NCBI GenBank assembly: GCA_017410505.1
Contig: JAFQQR010000034.1
Location: forward strand, 1 to 33,630
Length of the DNA stretch: 33,630 nucleotides
Source of the DNA: Clostridia bacterium
Lineage (GTDB): Bacteria; Bacillota; Clostridia; TANB77; CAG-508
Direction of reading: 5' to 3'
Positions within the stretch are counted from its first letter, which is position 1, and each line of letters starts with the position of its first letter. Below, one piece after another: positions 6,921-15,904 of this stretch. Below the pieces are notes generated by a model that made no database searches, had not been told where the DNA came from, and was given only the letters and a program-made list of their open reading frames with translations. The position numbers and the translations under genes are program-made.

Positions 6921-9722
6921 TTGGAAAAAAAGAAAAGTAAATCAAGGATGATTATAGTATTGTTATTTATAGCAATATTTGCATTAGGGAGTTTTATAAG
7001 TTTAAGAGGTACATATTTACAATATAAAGAATTTGGAGATAATTTTGTACAAGTATTTTTTACTAATTTAAAGTATAAGTATATAATTTTTGGAGTAAAT
7101 TTTACTATTTTATATTTTTTAATATATTTTGTTAACAAAGGTATAAAAAAAGGACTAAGTGTATTTTTTGAAAAAGAAAATAGAAAAAAACCTAAATTAT
7201 TAAATAAATCAATTGCTTTTGTGATTTCAGTAATAGTAAGTGCAGTCATGTCAAACATATTGATGGAAAAAATATTAGTATGTTCAAGTGAAGCAACATT
7301 TGGAATAACTGATCCAATTTTTAATTTAGATATTTCTTTTTATATGTTTCAAAAACCATTAATTGAAATGCTATTATGGTATTTTATTGGAATAGTTATT
7401 GGATTAACAGGATATATGGTAATATATTATATAATAGTGTTTAACAAATATTTTGATGGTGTAGATGGAAAGATGATAAGAGAAAGCTTATTAGTAAAAA
7501 AAGCTATAAGGAATGTGGTATTAGTAATAATAGGAGTAGCTTTATTTACTGTATTAAACATAACAGATATATCTTTCAATAAAATGTTAACAATAAAAAA
7601 TGAAGCAGATACTACACAGAATATTGAGATAATAGGAGCAGGATATACTGATGTAATGATTCAAAGATGGGGATATTTAATATTTGCATTTATAATAGTT
7701 TTTGCAACACTAAAAGCAGTCAAAGCTTTCAAAGATAACAATACTGCTAAAGTATTAAAAAACTTAATTATGATTCCGGGTTATTTAGTTGTAATGTTTC
7801 TAGTAATAATTGTTTTTAATATAGTTTTCGTAAACTCTAATACATTAGATAAGGAAAAACAATATTTAGAAGATAATATTAAATATACAAAAAATGCTTA
7901 TAATATTGATATAGAAGAAGAAAACTTAGAAAGTACAGGAACTATTACACAACAAGAGGTTATTGAAAATGATTCTATAATAAATAATATAAAAGTAGTA
8001 AATAGTGATGTAGTATTAAAAACTTTAGATGATAGTCAGACTGGAACAGGATATTATTCTTATAGAAGTGCTAATATTGCGAAATATAAAATTTCTGGAG
8101 AAGATAAGTTAGTATATGTATCTCCTAGAGAAATTGCTAATTCAGGAAGAACTTATAATAATAAAACTTATGAATATACTCACGGAACTGGACAAATTGT
8201 TACTTCTGCAACAAGTGTAACAGAAACAGGAACTTTAGAATATATACAAAAAGATGTATCTGGAAATGATGACAAGATAGGAACAACACAACAAGGAATA
8301 TATTTTGGATTAGAAACAAATGATACAATTGCGACCAACACAAAAAATAAACAAGAATATGACTATACAGATGAAAATGGAAAAGAACATGTATCAACAT
8401 ATAATGGTAAAGCTGGCTTACAACTTGATTTTATAGATAGATTAATATTAGGAACAAGAACAGGAGAGTTAAAACTTGCATTATCGACAGAAGTAACAAA
8501 AGATAGCAAAATATTAATTAATAGAATTATTATCGAAAGAGCAAAAAAAGCAATGCCATATTTAATATATGACGAAAATCCATATACAGTTGTGACTGAT
8601 GAGGGAAGAATTGTATGGGTATTAGATGCATATACAGTATCAAATAAATATCCATATTCACAATATACATCAATTGAGCATGATGGAATTAAAGAAAAAA
8701 TAAATTATATAAGAAACTCAGTAAAAGTAATAATAGATAGTTATGATGGTACAATGCAATTTTATATAACAGATAAAACAGATCCGATAGCTATGGCTTA
8801 TAGAAATGTTTATCCAACATTATTTGAAGATTTAAATTCAGAAATTTCACAAGATATATCAGAGCATTTTATATATCCTGAGTATTTATATAATGTACAA
8901 GCAGAACTTTTAAAGATATATCATAATGTAAAACCAGATGTTTTATATAGAACAGATGATTTATGGGATTTTGCTAAATATAATAGTACTATAATTTCAA
9001 AATCTTCTGGTACAGAATTAAAACCATATTATACTATGGTTAGAAATGATGGACAAAATGATATTGGATTAATACAAATTTATACACAAGATTCAAAACA
9101 AAATCTTATTTCTTACTTGGTTGGAACAACAGATGGTAGTGCAAATAAATTGAAAATGTATAAATTTTCACCAGATAGTAACATTTTTGGACCAATGCAA
9201 TTAGATAATCAAATTGAACAAGATGAATTGATTTCTTCAGAGATACAAAATTTGAATACGACTGGTGCAAAAGTTACAAAAGATATGGTAATTGTTCCAG
9301 TAAATAATACATTATTATATGTAGAATCAATATATCAAACAATGCTAAATGAGGAATCTAAAATACCAATGCTTAAAAAAGTAGTTGTAGCTTCAGGAAA
9401 TAAAGTTGCTATTGGAGATAATTTGAAACAAGCTTTAAATAATTTGTTGTCAAAAGATGCTTCAAATATAGAGGTTGAAAATACTGAAGATATTGATGGA
9501 TTGATAGATGCAATAATAAAAGCTAACAAGAACTTGTCAGAATCTACAGGTAATAATGATTGGGAACTTATGGGTTCAGATATTAAGAAATTACAGAGTC
9601 TAATTGATTCTTTAGAAGAGTTAAAAAATGAAGAAGATAAGAAAAAACAAGAACAAGAAAAAGAAAATAATACTGTTTCAAATTCTTTAAATGAGGAAAT
9701 TAGTAATGAAATAATAGAATAA
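6921..9722 (+). CDS. UPF0182-family large membrane protein
   Basis: The 933-aa product matches the UPF0182 family (PF03699), whose molecular function is unknown. About seven hydrophobic segments lie in residues 10-310, and a long extracytoplasmic domain follows. The C-terminal tail is acidic and Lys/Glu-rich. Family landmarks are the LYxxYGxx-like membrane core and the later region with VYPTLFEDL and a YRTDDLWDFA-type segment. The start is taken as TTG at 6921, because AAAGGAGG lies six bases upstream. The in-frame TTG at 6867 would put the ribosome site inside the gene and translate a palindromic repeat. The gene begins 70 bases after ftsY and is probably cotranscribed with it. Confidence 0.9.
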   Translation: MEKKKSKSRMIIVLLFIAIFALGSFISLRGTYLQYKEFGDNFVQVFFTNLKYKYIIFGVNFTILYFLIYFVNKGIKKGLSVFFEKENRKKPKLLNKSIAFVISVIVSAVMSNILMEKILVCSSEATFGITDPIFNLDISFYMFQKPLIEMLLWYFIGIVIGLTGYMVIYYIIVFNKYFDGVDGKMIRESLLVKKAIRNVVLVIIGVALFTVLNITDISFNKMLTIKNEADTTQNIEIIGAGYTDVMIQRWGYLIFAFIIVFATLKAVKAFKDNNTAKVLKNLIMIPGYLVVMFLVIIVFNIVFVNSNTLDKEKQYLEDNIKYTKNAYNIDIEEENLESTGTITQQEVIENDSIINNIKVVNSDVVLKTLDDSQTGTGYYSYRSANIAKYKISGEDKLVYVSPREIANSGRTYNNKTYEYTHGTGQIVTSATSVTETGTLEYIQKDVSGNDDKIGTTQQGIYFGLETNDTIATNTKNKQEYDYTDENGKEHVSTYNGKAGLQLDFIDRLILGTRTGELKLALSTEVTKDSKILINRIIIERAKKAMPYLIYDENPYTVVTDEGRIVWVLDAYTVSNKYPYSQYTSIEHDGIKEKINYIRNSVKVIIDSYDGTMQFYITDKTDPIAMAYRNVYPTLFEDLNSEISQDISEHFIYPEYLYNVQAELLKIYHNVKPDVLYRTDDLWDFAKYNSTIISKSSGTELKPYYTMVRNDGQNDIGLIQIYTQDSKQNLISYLVGTTDGSANKLKMYKFSPDSNIFGPMQLDNQIEQDELISSEIQNLNTTGAKVTKDMVIVPVNNTLLYVESIYQTMLNEESKIPMLKKVVVASGNKVAIGDNLKQALNNLLSKDASNIEVENTEDIDGLIDAIIKANKNLSESTGNNDWELMGSDIKKLQSLIDSLEELKNEEDKKKQEQEKENNTVSNSLNEEISNEIIE

Positions 9723-9727
9723 AAGGT

Positions 9728-9804
9728 AGGAAATGGGGACGGGTTTCAAATCCCCATTTTTTTTGCATAAAAAAATAGGGATTTGAAACTCGTCCCTATT
9801 TCCT
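9728..9804. repeat. GGGGACGGG palindrome, also a bidirectional terminator
   Basis: The arms AGGAAATGGGGACGGGTTTC.. and its near-perfect complement form a ~35-bp stem between two convergent genes (UPF0182 and tyrS). T-runs lie inside and after the stem. Related copies occur at 20905-20980 and 25898-25937, with a degenerate one at 21741-21786. Confidence 0.8.
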
Positions 9805-9810
9805 GATTTT

Positions 9811-11025
9811 TTAAATTAATTTATAAAATACTTTTTTACCTTTTTTCAAAATAGCATAACCATCAGAAAAATCATTATCAGAAAGAATATAATTAATATC
9901 AGTAATTTTTTCATCATTTAAAGAAATACCGCCTTGATTAATTAAAGTTCTTGCTTGACCTTTAGATGGAGCGATTCCTGTTAAAACAATAGCGTCAACA
10001 ATAGAAAGATTTTTATTAACACCTAAATCAACAGTAGGCATATTATCTAAATTACCAGAGCCTGAAAATAATGCATTAGAAGCATCTTCTGCTTTAATTG
10101 CTTCATCTTCGCCATGAACTAATTTAGTGATTTCGAAAGCAGCAATTTTTTTAGCTTCATTTATTTGTTCATCTTTTAAAGAAGATAATTCATTTATTTT
10201 TTCTATAGGTAAAAATGTTAACAATTTAAAAACATTTTCTACACTTTCATCTTCTATATTTCTCCAGTATTGATAAAATTCATAAGGAGAAGTTTTCTTA
10301 GGGTCTAACCATAAAGCACCTTTTTCAGTTTTTCCCATTTTTTTCCCTTCTTTTGTAGTAAGAAGTTTAAATGTTAAACCAAAAGAATCATCTTTTCCAA
10401 TTTTTCTAATTAAGTCAACTCCACCAATAATGTTAGACCATTGGTCATTTCCGCCCATTTCTAATTTGCATCCATATTTATTGTATAAATATAAAAAGTC
10501 ATAAGATTGCATAAGCATGTAACTCATTTCAAAAAATGTTAAACCTGTTTCCATTCTTTGTTTGTAACATTCAGCAGCAAGCATTTTGTTGACAGAAAAT
10601 AGGCTACCAATTTCTCTCATAAAATCAACAAATTTTAAATCTAAAAGCCAATCTGCATTATTGACAATAATAGCAGCATTTTCACCTTCAAAACTTACGA
10701 ATTTTTCAATTTGTTTTTTGATACATTCAACATTTTGGTCAATTTCTTCTCTTGTTAACATTTTTCTCATATCAGTTTTTCCAGAAGGGTCACCAATAGT
10801 AGCAGTACCTCCACCAACTAATATGATAGGTTTATGACCACATTTTTGCATATGACTTGCAACCATTAAAGAAACAAAGTGGCCAACATGAAGACTGTCA
10901 GCAGTAGGGTCTATTCCTATATAAAAAGGAACACTTTCCTTGCTAAAAAGTTCTTTAATTTCTTTAGGGTGAGTCATTTGCTCAATATATCCTCTTTCGT
11001 CTAAAATATCAAATACATTTGTCAT
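9811..11025 (-). CDS. tyrS: Tyrosyl-tRNA synthetase
   Basis: TyrRS charges tRNA-Tyr. The 404-aa protein has the class I HIGH-type motif HVGH at residues 46-49, the KMSKS-type motif KKMGKT near residue 230, and a C-terminal S4-like RNA-binding domain at about residues 340-404 (SKGQARTLINQGG). The length is normal. The ATG at 11025 follows AAAGGAC. The upstream YvyF-like gene ends 24 bases earlier on the same strand, so the two may form an operon. No T-box leader is visible between them. Confidence 0.97.
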   Translation of the reverse strand: MTNVFDILDERGYIEQMTHPKEIKELFSKESVPFYIGIDPTADSLHVGHFVSLMVASHMQKCGHKPIILVGGGTATIGDPSGKTDMRKMLTREEIDQNVECIKKQIEKFVSFEGENAAIIVNNADWLLDLKFVDFMREIGSLFSVNKMLAAECYKQRMETGLTFFEMSYMLMQSYDFLYLYNKYGCKLEMGGNDQWSNIIGGVDLIRKIGKDDSFGLTFKLLTTKEGKKMGKTEKGALWLDPKKTSPYEFYQYWRNIEDESVENVFKLLTFLPIEKINELSSLKDEQINEAKKIAAFEITKLVHGEDEAIKAEDASNALFSGSGNLDNMPTVDLGVNKNLSIVDAIVLTGIAPSKGQARTLINQGGISLNDEKITDINYILSDNDFSDGYAILKKGKKVFYKLI

Positions 11026-11049
11026 TTAAAAAACGTCCTTTCTTGTATA

Positions 11050-11298
11050 TTATAGTTTTATATTTTGTGATTCACTAATTGAACCATTGTAATCTGTATA
11101 ATTTAAAAATCTATTTAAATTTTTTGTACTGATTCCAGTTTCATTAGATAAAGCATTTAAATCTGTATTTATACCGTTTTTTTCTACATAGTTTTTAAAA
11201 GTTTCATATTCTAATGTGTCTTTAGTTTTACATTTTGGGCATACTTCATCATTTGATACGAAAAAATTTCCACATCTACTACATTTATTAAATTCCAT
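11050..11298 (-). CDS. YvyF-like zinc-ribbon and helix-turn-helix protein
   Basis: The 82-aa protein has two CxxC knuckles (CSRC near residues 6-9 and CPKC near 20-23) followed by a small helix-turn-helix domain (ALSNETGISTKNLNRFL). This order resembles the YvyF family (TIGR03826), which in Bacillus is linked to flagellar genes. No flagellar genes occur here, so a motility role is not supported. It probably binds nucleic acid or zinc. An AGGAGG ribosome site precedes the ATG. It lies just upstream of tyrS in the same direction. Confidence 0.75.
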   Translation of the reverse strand: MEFNKCSRCGNFFVSNDEVCPKCKTKDTLEYETFKNYVEKNGINTDLNALSNETGISTKNLNRFLNYTDYNGSISESQNIKL

Positions 11299-11378
11299 AA
11301 TTAAATCCTCCTATTTTTTCTTTTGATATAAACTGTATGCATTTTATCATATTTTGGAGAAAATAGGAAGAGAAAAAA

Positions 11379-11413
11379 TAAGAAAAGTGAAAAATAAATT
11401 TTCACTTTTCTTA
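11379..11413 (-). terminator. Terminator of the gene at 11427
   Basis: A 15-bp perfect stem (11379-11393 with 11399-11413) with a five-base loop is followed on the minus strand by ATTTTTTC. It isolates the 107-aa gene from the YvyF-tyrS unit. Confidence 0.8.
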
Positions 11414-11426
11414 AATTTAGAGAAAA

Positions 11427-11750
11427 TTAAATTGAAGTCGAAGTCGAAACACTTTTTACATAAGTTTTAATTAAACTTACAGCGCTTTCTGAAATTAGAA
11501 CTCCTGATAATCCAATCTGGCGTTTTAACTTGCCTGTTACATTAGCTTCGGTACAATTTGGTCTTACAATATAATCTAACTCCGTAGAATTATCATCTGC
11601 TTGACCATTTTCATCATAATACCTACAAACTAAGTCTTGATTAGAATTAATTTCAATTACATATTCTCCTTTCACTGAAAGTGGATCATAATCTGAAACA
11701 ACTTTCATTCCGTGAAATTTTTCAACATTAGAATTTGCTGATTTTTTCAT
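11427..11750 (-). CDS. Unknown 107-aa protein
   Basis: No family is recognised. The protein is soluble, with an N-terminal half of alternating beta-type residues and two Cys (in LVCRYY and RPNCTE), then a C-terminal part ending in a Ser/Thr-rich tail. The ATG at 11750 follows AGGAGGTATCATT and is preferred over the upstream frame-open TTG at 11810. It forms a single-gene unit with its own terminator. The insertion sequence starts about 100 bases upstream of it. Confidence 0.65.
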   Translation of the reverse strand: MKKSANSNVEKFHGMKVVSDYDPLSVKGEYVIEINSNQDLVCRYYDENGQADDNSTELDYIVRPNCTEANVTGKLKRQIGLSGVLISESAVSLIKTYVKSVSTSTSI

Positions 11751-11828
11751 AATGATACCTCCTATAAATTCTGAAATGTTATTTATGTAGCAATAAATGT
11801 ATTTTAACATAAATTTACATAAAATGCA

Positions 11829-11847
11829 AGTTTTTTCTTTTTAGAAT
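11829..11847. repeat. Left target-site duplication (19 bp)
   Basis: AGTTTTTTCTTTTTAGAAT is repeated exactly at 13305-13323, flanking the insertion sequence. Long target duplications are typical of the IS1202 group. Confidence 0.8.
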
Positions 11848-11919
11848 ATGAATAACTTGTGATAAGATCACCCCATAAAAATAATTTATGAAAAGTTCAC
11901 CCCATGATATAATGGAGGT

Positions 11920-13170
11920 ATGAGAACAGAAATGAATAAAAAAGAAAATTTGAAAGCATCAGTAATTGAATGTTGTGTAAATGGAACTATGACAATAAAA
12001 GTTGCAGCCGATAGGTTAGGATTTTCAGAGCGCTATGTAAAAAAATTGAAAGCGAGGTATAAAAAATTAGGCGCTTCATCCATGTTACATGGAAATTGTG
12101 GAAGACAACCCAAACATGCAATAGATGCCGAAATCAAAAGTAAAATTATTGAAATATGGAAACAACCAGACTTTGAAGAATGTAATTTTAAACACTTTCA
12201 AGAGTTTTTAGAAGAAGATTATAATATTATAATAAGTTATTCAGCGTTATATAATTTATTACATAAAAAAGGATATAAAAGCCCAAGAAAGCATAAAAAA
12301 ATAAAAGTACACAATAGACGTAAGGAACGTTCTTCAGAAGGTGAACTTTTACAAGTTGATGGTACACCACATCAATTCTTTTATGGTGATGATAAAATGT
12401 ATTGTTTACATGGCTTTATAGATGATGCAACACATAAAGTTACAGGATTATATTTATCAGAAAATGAATGTATGCATGGTTATTTAGAAGTAACAAGACA
12501 AACATTAAAAAATTTTGGAATGCCACTAGCACTATATGCAGATGGCTCAAGTATTTTCTTTCCAAAAGATAAAGAATTAACAATAGAAGAACAATTAGCA
12601 GGATTAACAAAACCAACAACGCAATATGGAAGAATGATGGATGAATTAAATATAAAATTAATACATGCAGGTTCTTCTCAAGCCAAAGGGCGAGTCGAAA
12701 GATTATGGAATACATTACATGATAGATTAAGAACAGAATTTAGAATAAACAAAATAACAACACTAGAAGAAGCAAATGAATTTTTAATAAAATATATTCC
12801 CAAGTTTAATAAAAAATTTGCAATAGAAGCAGAAAATAAACAAAGTTCATTTATGAAGTTACCAAAATATGTAAATATAGATTATTTACTTTCTGTAAAA
12901 TATAATAGAACTGTAGATGTAAGTAATTGCATAAGTATAAGTGGAACAACATTTTTAATAGAAACAAAAGAAATATTACATAAAAAGAAAGTTGAAATAT
13001 GTATAAGTAAAAGAATTGGAATGAAAGTACGTTTTAATGAAAAATGGTATAAAATAACACCTATTTCTACGCAAAATAAGAAAAGCCTCAAATCTAACGA
13101 ATCAATTGAAGGAATTATACAAGAGTTTATTTACTTCAATTGCCTAAAAAACGAAAGATTATCAGCTTAA
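11920..13170 (+). CDS. ISNCY/IS1202-group DDE transposase
   Basis: The 416-aa protein has an N-terminal helix-turn-helix (about residues 20-50), a second DNA-binding segment (about 60-130) and an rve-type integrase core. The probable DDE triad is Asp147 in QVDGTPH, Asp208 in YADGSS and Glu260 in GRVERLW. It catalyses cut-and-paste or copy-based movement of the element. The start is uncertain: GGAGG (11914-11918) is one base from the ATG at 11920 and 13 bases from the ATG at 11932. A TATAAT at 11908 overlaps the same region, so a leaderless or read-through transcript is possible. No frame disruption is seen. Confidence 0.9.
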   Translation: MRTEMNKKENLKASVIECCVNGTMTIKVAADRLGFSERYVKKLKARYKKLGASSMLHGNCGRQPKHAIDAEIKSKIIEIWKQPDFEECNFKHFQEFLEEDYNIIISYSALYNLLHKKGYKSPRKHKKIKVHNRRKERSSEGELLQVDGTPHQFFYGDDKMYCLHGFIDDATHKVTGLYLSENECMHGYLEVTRQTLKNFGMPLALYADGSSIFFPKDKELTIEEQLAGLTKPTTQYGRMMDELNIKLIHAGSSQAKGRVERLWNTLHDRLRTEFRINKITTLEEANEFLIKYIPKFNKKFAIEAENKQSSFMKLPKYVNIDYLLSVKYNRTVDVSNCISISGTTFLIETKEILHKKKVEICISKRIGMKVRFNEKWYKITPISTQNKKSLKSNESIEGIIQEFIYFNCLKNERLSA

Positions 13171-13214
13171 CATGAGAACAATTTAATAATACAACAAATT
13201 TATGATAAAGTCAA

Positions 13215-13241
13215 AGGATGTGTCAAATTTTATGACACATC
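13215..13241 (+). terminator. Hairpin at the transposase 3' end
   Basis: GGATGTGTCA and TGACACATCC form a strong stem inside the insertion sequence. It lacks a clear T-run, so its terminator role is probable rather than certain. Confidence 0.45.
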
Positions 13242-13304
13242 CAGGGTGAACAAATCATAAATTAAATTTATTGATTTAGGGTGTCCTAATCAAAAATTAT
13301 TGAC

Positions 13305-13323
13305 AGTTTTTTCTTTTTAGAAT
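13305..13323. repeat. Right target-site duplication (19 bp)
   Basis: This is an exact copy of 11829-11847. Confidence 0.8.
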
Positions 13324-13400
13324 TAAATGCGTAAAGATGGTAATAATATTTAGATAAATAAATATATATATGTAGGATACTAGATTTTTTTATAAGTAAA

Positions 13401-13435
13401 TGATATAATCGATGCAGTTGGCAGTGCTCCAACTG
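13401..13435 (+). promoter_or_regulatory. Extended -10 promoter and leader hairpin of the hemolysin-III gene
   Basis: TGATATAAT (13401-13409) is an extended -10 with no good -35. A small hairpin, CAGTTGG..CCAACTG (13415-13435), lies between it and the GAGGAGG ribosome site. The promoter position excludes the in-frame ATG at 13412 as the start. Confidence 0.45.
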
Positions 13436-13453
13436 AATCAGAGGAGGAAAATC

Positions 13454-14128
13454 ATGGTTAGAACAAAGTTAGCAGACAGGGTATTACCTGTATATACAAA
13501 AGGTGAAGAAATATTTAATATGGTTTCACATATAGTTGGAGCGGCATTAGGACTAGTAGCATTGGTTTTATGCATAGTGTTTGCTGCAATTCATAGTAAT
13601 GCAAGTGGCGTAATTAGCGCAGTTATATATGGAATTACAATGATTATTTTATATACAATGTCAAGTATTTATCATGGATTAAAACCAGAAAGAAAGGCAA
13701 AAAAAGTTTTTCAAGTTTTAGATCATTGTTCGATATTTTTATTAATAGCAGGTTCATATACACCATTTTGTTTAGTAACATTTAGAGAATATGATGCTGT
13801 ATTAGGATGGACGATTTTTGGGATTATTTGGGGAATGGCCATTTTAGGAATTGTGTTAAATTCAATAGATATTAAAAAATATAAAGTATTTTCAATGATA
13901 TGCTATTTAGCAATGGGATGGTGTGTAGTTTTTACAGCTAATTTATTACCTCAATTATTAGGTATACCAGGAGTGGTTTTATTAGTAGCAGGTGGAATAG
14001 CATATACTATTGGAGCAATATTATATGGAGTTGGTAAGAAGAAAAAATATATGCATTCAATATTCCATTTATTTATATTGTTAGGTAGCATGTTGCAGTT
14101 TTTTTGTATATTACTATATGTAATGTAA
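13454..14128 (+). CDS. Hemolysin III / YqfA-type (PAQR superfamily) membrane protein
   Basis: The 224-aa protein has seven predicted membrane segments and the conserved family residues: GEEIFNMVSHIVG near the N terminus, SSIYHG near residue 77, LDHCSIFLLIAGSYTP near 95-110 and the C-terminal HSIFHLFILLGS. The conserved Ser, Asp and His residues are thought to form a metal-binding hydrolase centre in this superfamily. Despite the name, most members are not proven toxins. The ATG at 13454 follows GAGGAGG. The PAP2 gene follows 31 bases later and is probably cotranscribed. Confidence 0.92.
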   Translation: MVRTKLADRVLPVYTKGEEIFNMVSHIVGAALGLVALVLCIVFAAIHSNASGVISAVIYGITMIILYTMSSIYHGLKPERKAKKVFQVLDHCSIFLLIAGSYTPFCLVTFREYDAVLGWTIFGIIWGMAILGIVLNSIDIKKYKVFSMICYLAMGWCVVFTANLLPQLLGIPGVVLLVAGGIAYTIGAILYGVGKKKKYMHSIFHLFILLGSMLQFFCILLYVM

Positions 14129-14159
14129 TTATAATTCAAAAGAAAAAAGAGGAAAATAA

Positions 14160-14801
14160 ATGTTAGAAAATTTGAAAAATGCGTTAAAGAAAAATTATAA
14201 ATTTATTATATTATTAATGTGCTTAATTGTTGTTTTAGCAATAGTAGAAGATGTTTTTGATAAAGAGACAATAGAATTAGATTTATTGATATATAAATTA
14301 GTAGTTCAAAATATGAGAAATAACATACTTACAAATATTTTTAAATTTGTGACTAATCTGGGAGGTGCATATTTTTTAATTGCAATTTCAATATTGTCAT
14401 TAATTTTTGTAAAAAATAAGAAAATTAGTTTTGCTATATGTATAAATTTAGTGCTGGTTACAATTTTAAACCTTCTTTTAAAAAATATTGTAGAGAGACC
14501 GAGACCTATAGGATATAGGTTAATAGATGAAACAGGATATAGTTTTCCTTCAGGACATTCAATGATAAGTTGTGCTTTTTATGGATTGATTATTTATTTT
14601 ATATGGAAAAATATAAAGAATAATAAAGTAAGAAATGCAAGTTGCGTTTTACTAGGAATTTTAATATTATTAATAGGAATAAGTAGGATATATTTGGGAG
14701 TACATTATGCAACAGATGTATTAGGAGGTTTTTTAATTTCTGTTTCGTATTTGATAATTTTTACAAGCACATATAAAGTTATCTTTAATAATGATAATTA
14801 A
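14160..14801 (+). CDS. PAP2-family membrane phosphatase
   Basis: The 213-aa protein has about six membrane segments and the three PAP2 motifs: KNIVERPRP, then PSGHS, and SRIYLGVHYATDVLGG. In this family the two His and the Arg form the phosphatase centre. It probably removes phosphate from lipid phosphates or undecaprenyl pyrophosphate outside the membrane; the exact substrate is not shown. An AAGAGG ribosome site precedes the ATG, and the gene sits directly after the hemolysin-III gene. Confidence 0.93.
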   Translation: MLENLKNALKKNYKFIILLMCLIVVLAIVEDVFDKETIELDLLIYKLVVQNMRNNILTNIFKFVTNLGGAYFLIAISILSLIFVKNKKISFAICINLVLVTILNLLLKNIVERPRPIGYRLIDETGYSFPSGHSMISCAFYGLIIYFIWKNIKNNKVRNASCVLLGILILLIGISRIYLGVHYATDVLGGFLISVSYLIIFTSTYKVIFNNDN

Positions 14802-14813
14802 ATATTAAAATTA

Positions 14814-14862
14814 AAAAATATTACAAGATAGTATATAAATATATTATCTTGTAATATTTTTT
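14814..14862. terminator. Bidirectional terminator between PAP2 gene and dapA
   Basis: A 17-bp perfect stem (14814-14830 with 14845-14861) with A-run and T-run flanks lies between two convergent genes. Confidence 0.85.
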
Positions 14863-14866
14863 ATAG

Positions 14867-15736
14867 TTAATTTAACAATGAAAAAAGTGTGTTTTTATTT
14901 TTTTCAGTTATTTCAATTAAAGGCATTCTTGGAGAACCAAAATTAAATCCAATTTTATTTAATGCAGCTTTTATAGGAATAGGATTAACTTCAGAAAATA
15001 GACTATTGATTAAAGGAATAGAATCTATTTGTTTTTTTCTAGCCTCATCTATATTATCATTAAAAAAATCATAAATCATATCATGAGTATATTTTGGCTT
15101 AATATTTGATAAAACAGAAATAACGCCTAAACCGCCTAAAGAACAAATAGGGATGGATTGGTCATCATTTCCAGAATAGATGTGTAAATTATTTCCACAT
15201 AAGTTGGCAATTCTAGCAATTTGAGATAAATTACCACTTGCTTCTTTTATAGCAACGATATTTTCAATTTTAGATAGTTCTAAGCAAGTTTCGGGTTCTA
15301 TATTTATACCTGTTCTGCTAGGTACATTATATAAAATGATAGGAATCTTGATATTATTTGCAATTGCTTTATAATGTTCAATTAAACCTAATTGAGTTGT
15401 TTTGTTATAATATGGGGTAACAACTAGAACTCCATCAACGCCTAAATCTTCAGCAATTCGGGACATTTCTATAGCTTCTTTAGTATTATTTGAACCAGTA
15501 CCTGCAATTATAGGAACTTTTCCATTTGAAACTTCTAAAGTATATTTTATAACTTGAATTTTTTCATCTTTTGTCATGCTAGAACTTTCACCTGTTGTGC
15601 CACATACAATTAGAGCGTCAATTTTATTTTCGATTTGAAATTCTAAAAATTTTTTTAATTCTTTAATATTAATACCAGTTTCATTGAATGGAGTTGGTAT
15701 TGCTGAACCGGCACCTTTAAATAAGATTTTTTTCAT
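14867..15736 (-). CDS. dapA: 4-hydroxy-tetrahydrodipicolinate synthase
   Basis: DapA condenses pyruvate with aspartate semialdehyde in lysine and diaminopimelate synthesis, and in spore formers it also feeds dipicolinate. The 289-aa protein is a full-length TIM barrel. GTTGE lies at 46-50, the catalytic Tyr136 and Arg141 are in YNVPSRTG, and the Schiff-base Lys164 is in AIKEASG. An AAAGGAG ribosome site precedes the ATG. No other lysine-pathway genes are adjacent. Other members of this aldolase family (such as N-acetylneuraminate lyase) are possible, but the motifs favour DapA. Confidence 0.92.
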   Translation of the reverse strand: MKKILFKGAGSAIPTPFNETGINIKELKKFLEFQIENKIDALIVCGTTGESSSMTKDEKIQVIKYTLEVSNGKVPIIAGTGSNNTKEAIEMSRIAEDLGVDGVLVVTPYYNKTTQLGLIEHYKAIANNIKIPIILYNVPSRTGINIEPETCLELSKIENIVAIKEASGNLSQIARIANLCGNNLHIYSGNDDQSIPICSLGGLGVISVLSNIKPKYTHDMIYDFFNDNIDEARKKQIDSIPLINSLFSEVNPIPIKAALNKIGFNFGSPRMPLIEITEKNKNTLFSLLN

Positions 15737-15836
15737 ATAAATTTCACTCCTTTAAGTAAAATATATTTAAGTAAAAAAAATAAATGATAAAAATTAAAAT
15801 TAAATAAAAAACATTAAAAGTTTATGTTGGATATTA

Positions 15837-15845
15837 TGATATAAT
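15837..15845 (+). promoter_or_regulatory. Extended -10 promoter for the gluzincin gene
   Basis: TGATATAAT is a perfect extended -10. No good -35 is seen. It lies about 60 bases before the gene start at 15905. Confidence 0.45.
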
Positions 15846-15904
15846 ATGGTTAGATATAGCTGATGTAGTTAAAGATTTTTCAAAAGAAAGGAATTATTTA
15901 TAAA

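Larger units (their letters stand above)
11848..13304 (+). mobile_element. Complete IS1202-type (ISNCY family) insertion sequence
   Basis: The element is 1457 bp, bounded by 19-bp direct repeats. Its ends form imperfect inverted repeats: 11849-11874 matches the complement of 13278-13303 at about 19 of 26 positions. A second subterminal pair shares AATTTATGA and GTTCACCC on each side. One transposase gene is enclosed, and a GGATGTGTCA..TGACACATCC terminator hairpin follows it at 13215-13241. The preserved duplications and intact gene suggest a recent insertion. Confidence 0.85.

Noticed and set aside
12440..12715. Long antisense reading frames inside the transposase, recG, ftsY and others
   Set aside because: They are low-complexity Leu/Ile/Phe-rich translations of the reverse strand of AT-rich genes, without ribosome sites.
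13412..13453. Upstream ATG start for the hemolysin-III gene
   Set aside because: It lies three bases after the TATAAT box and lacks a ribosome site, while the ATG at 13454 follows GAGGAGG.
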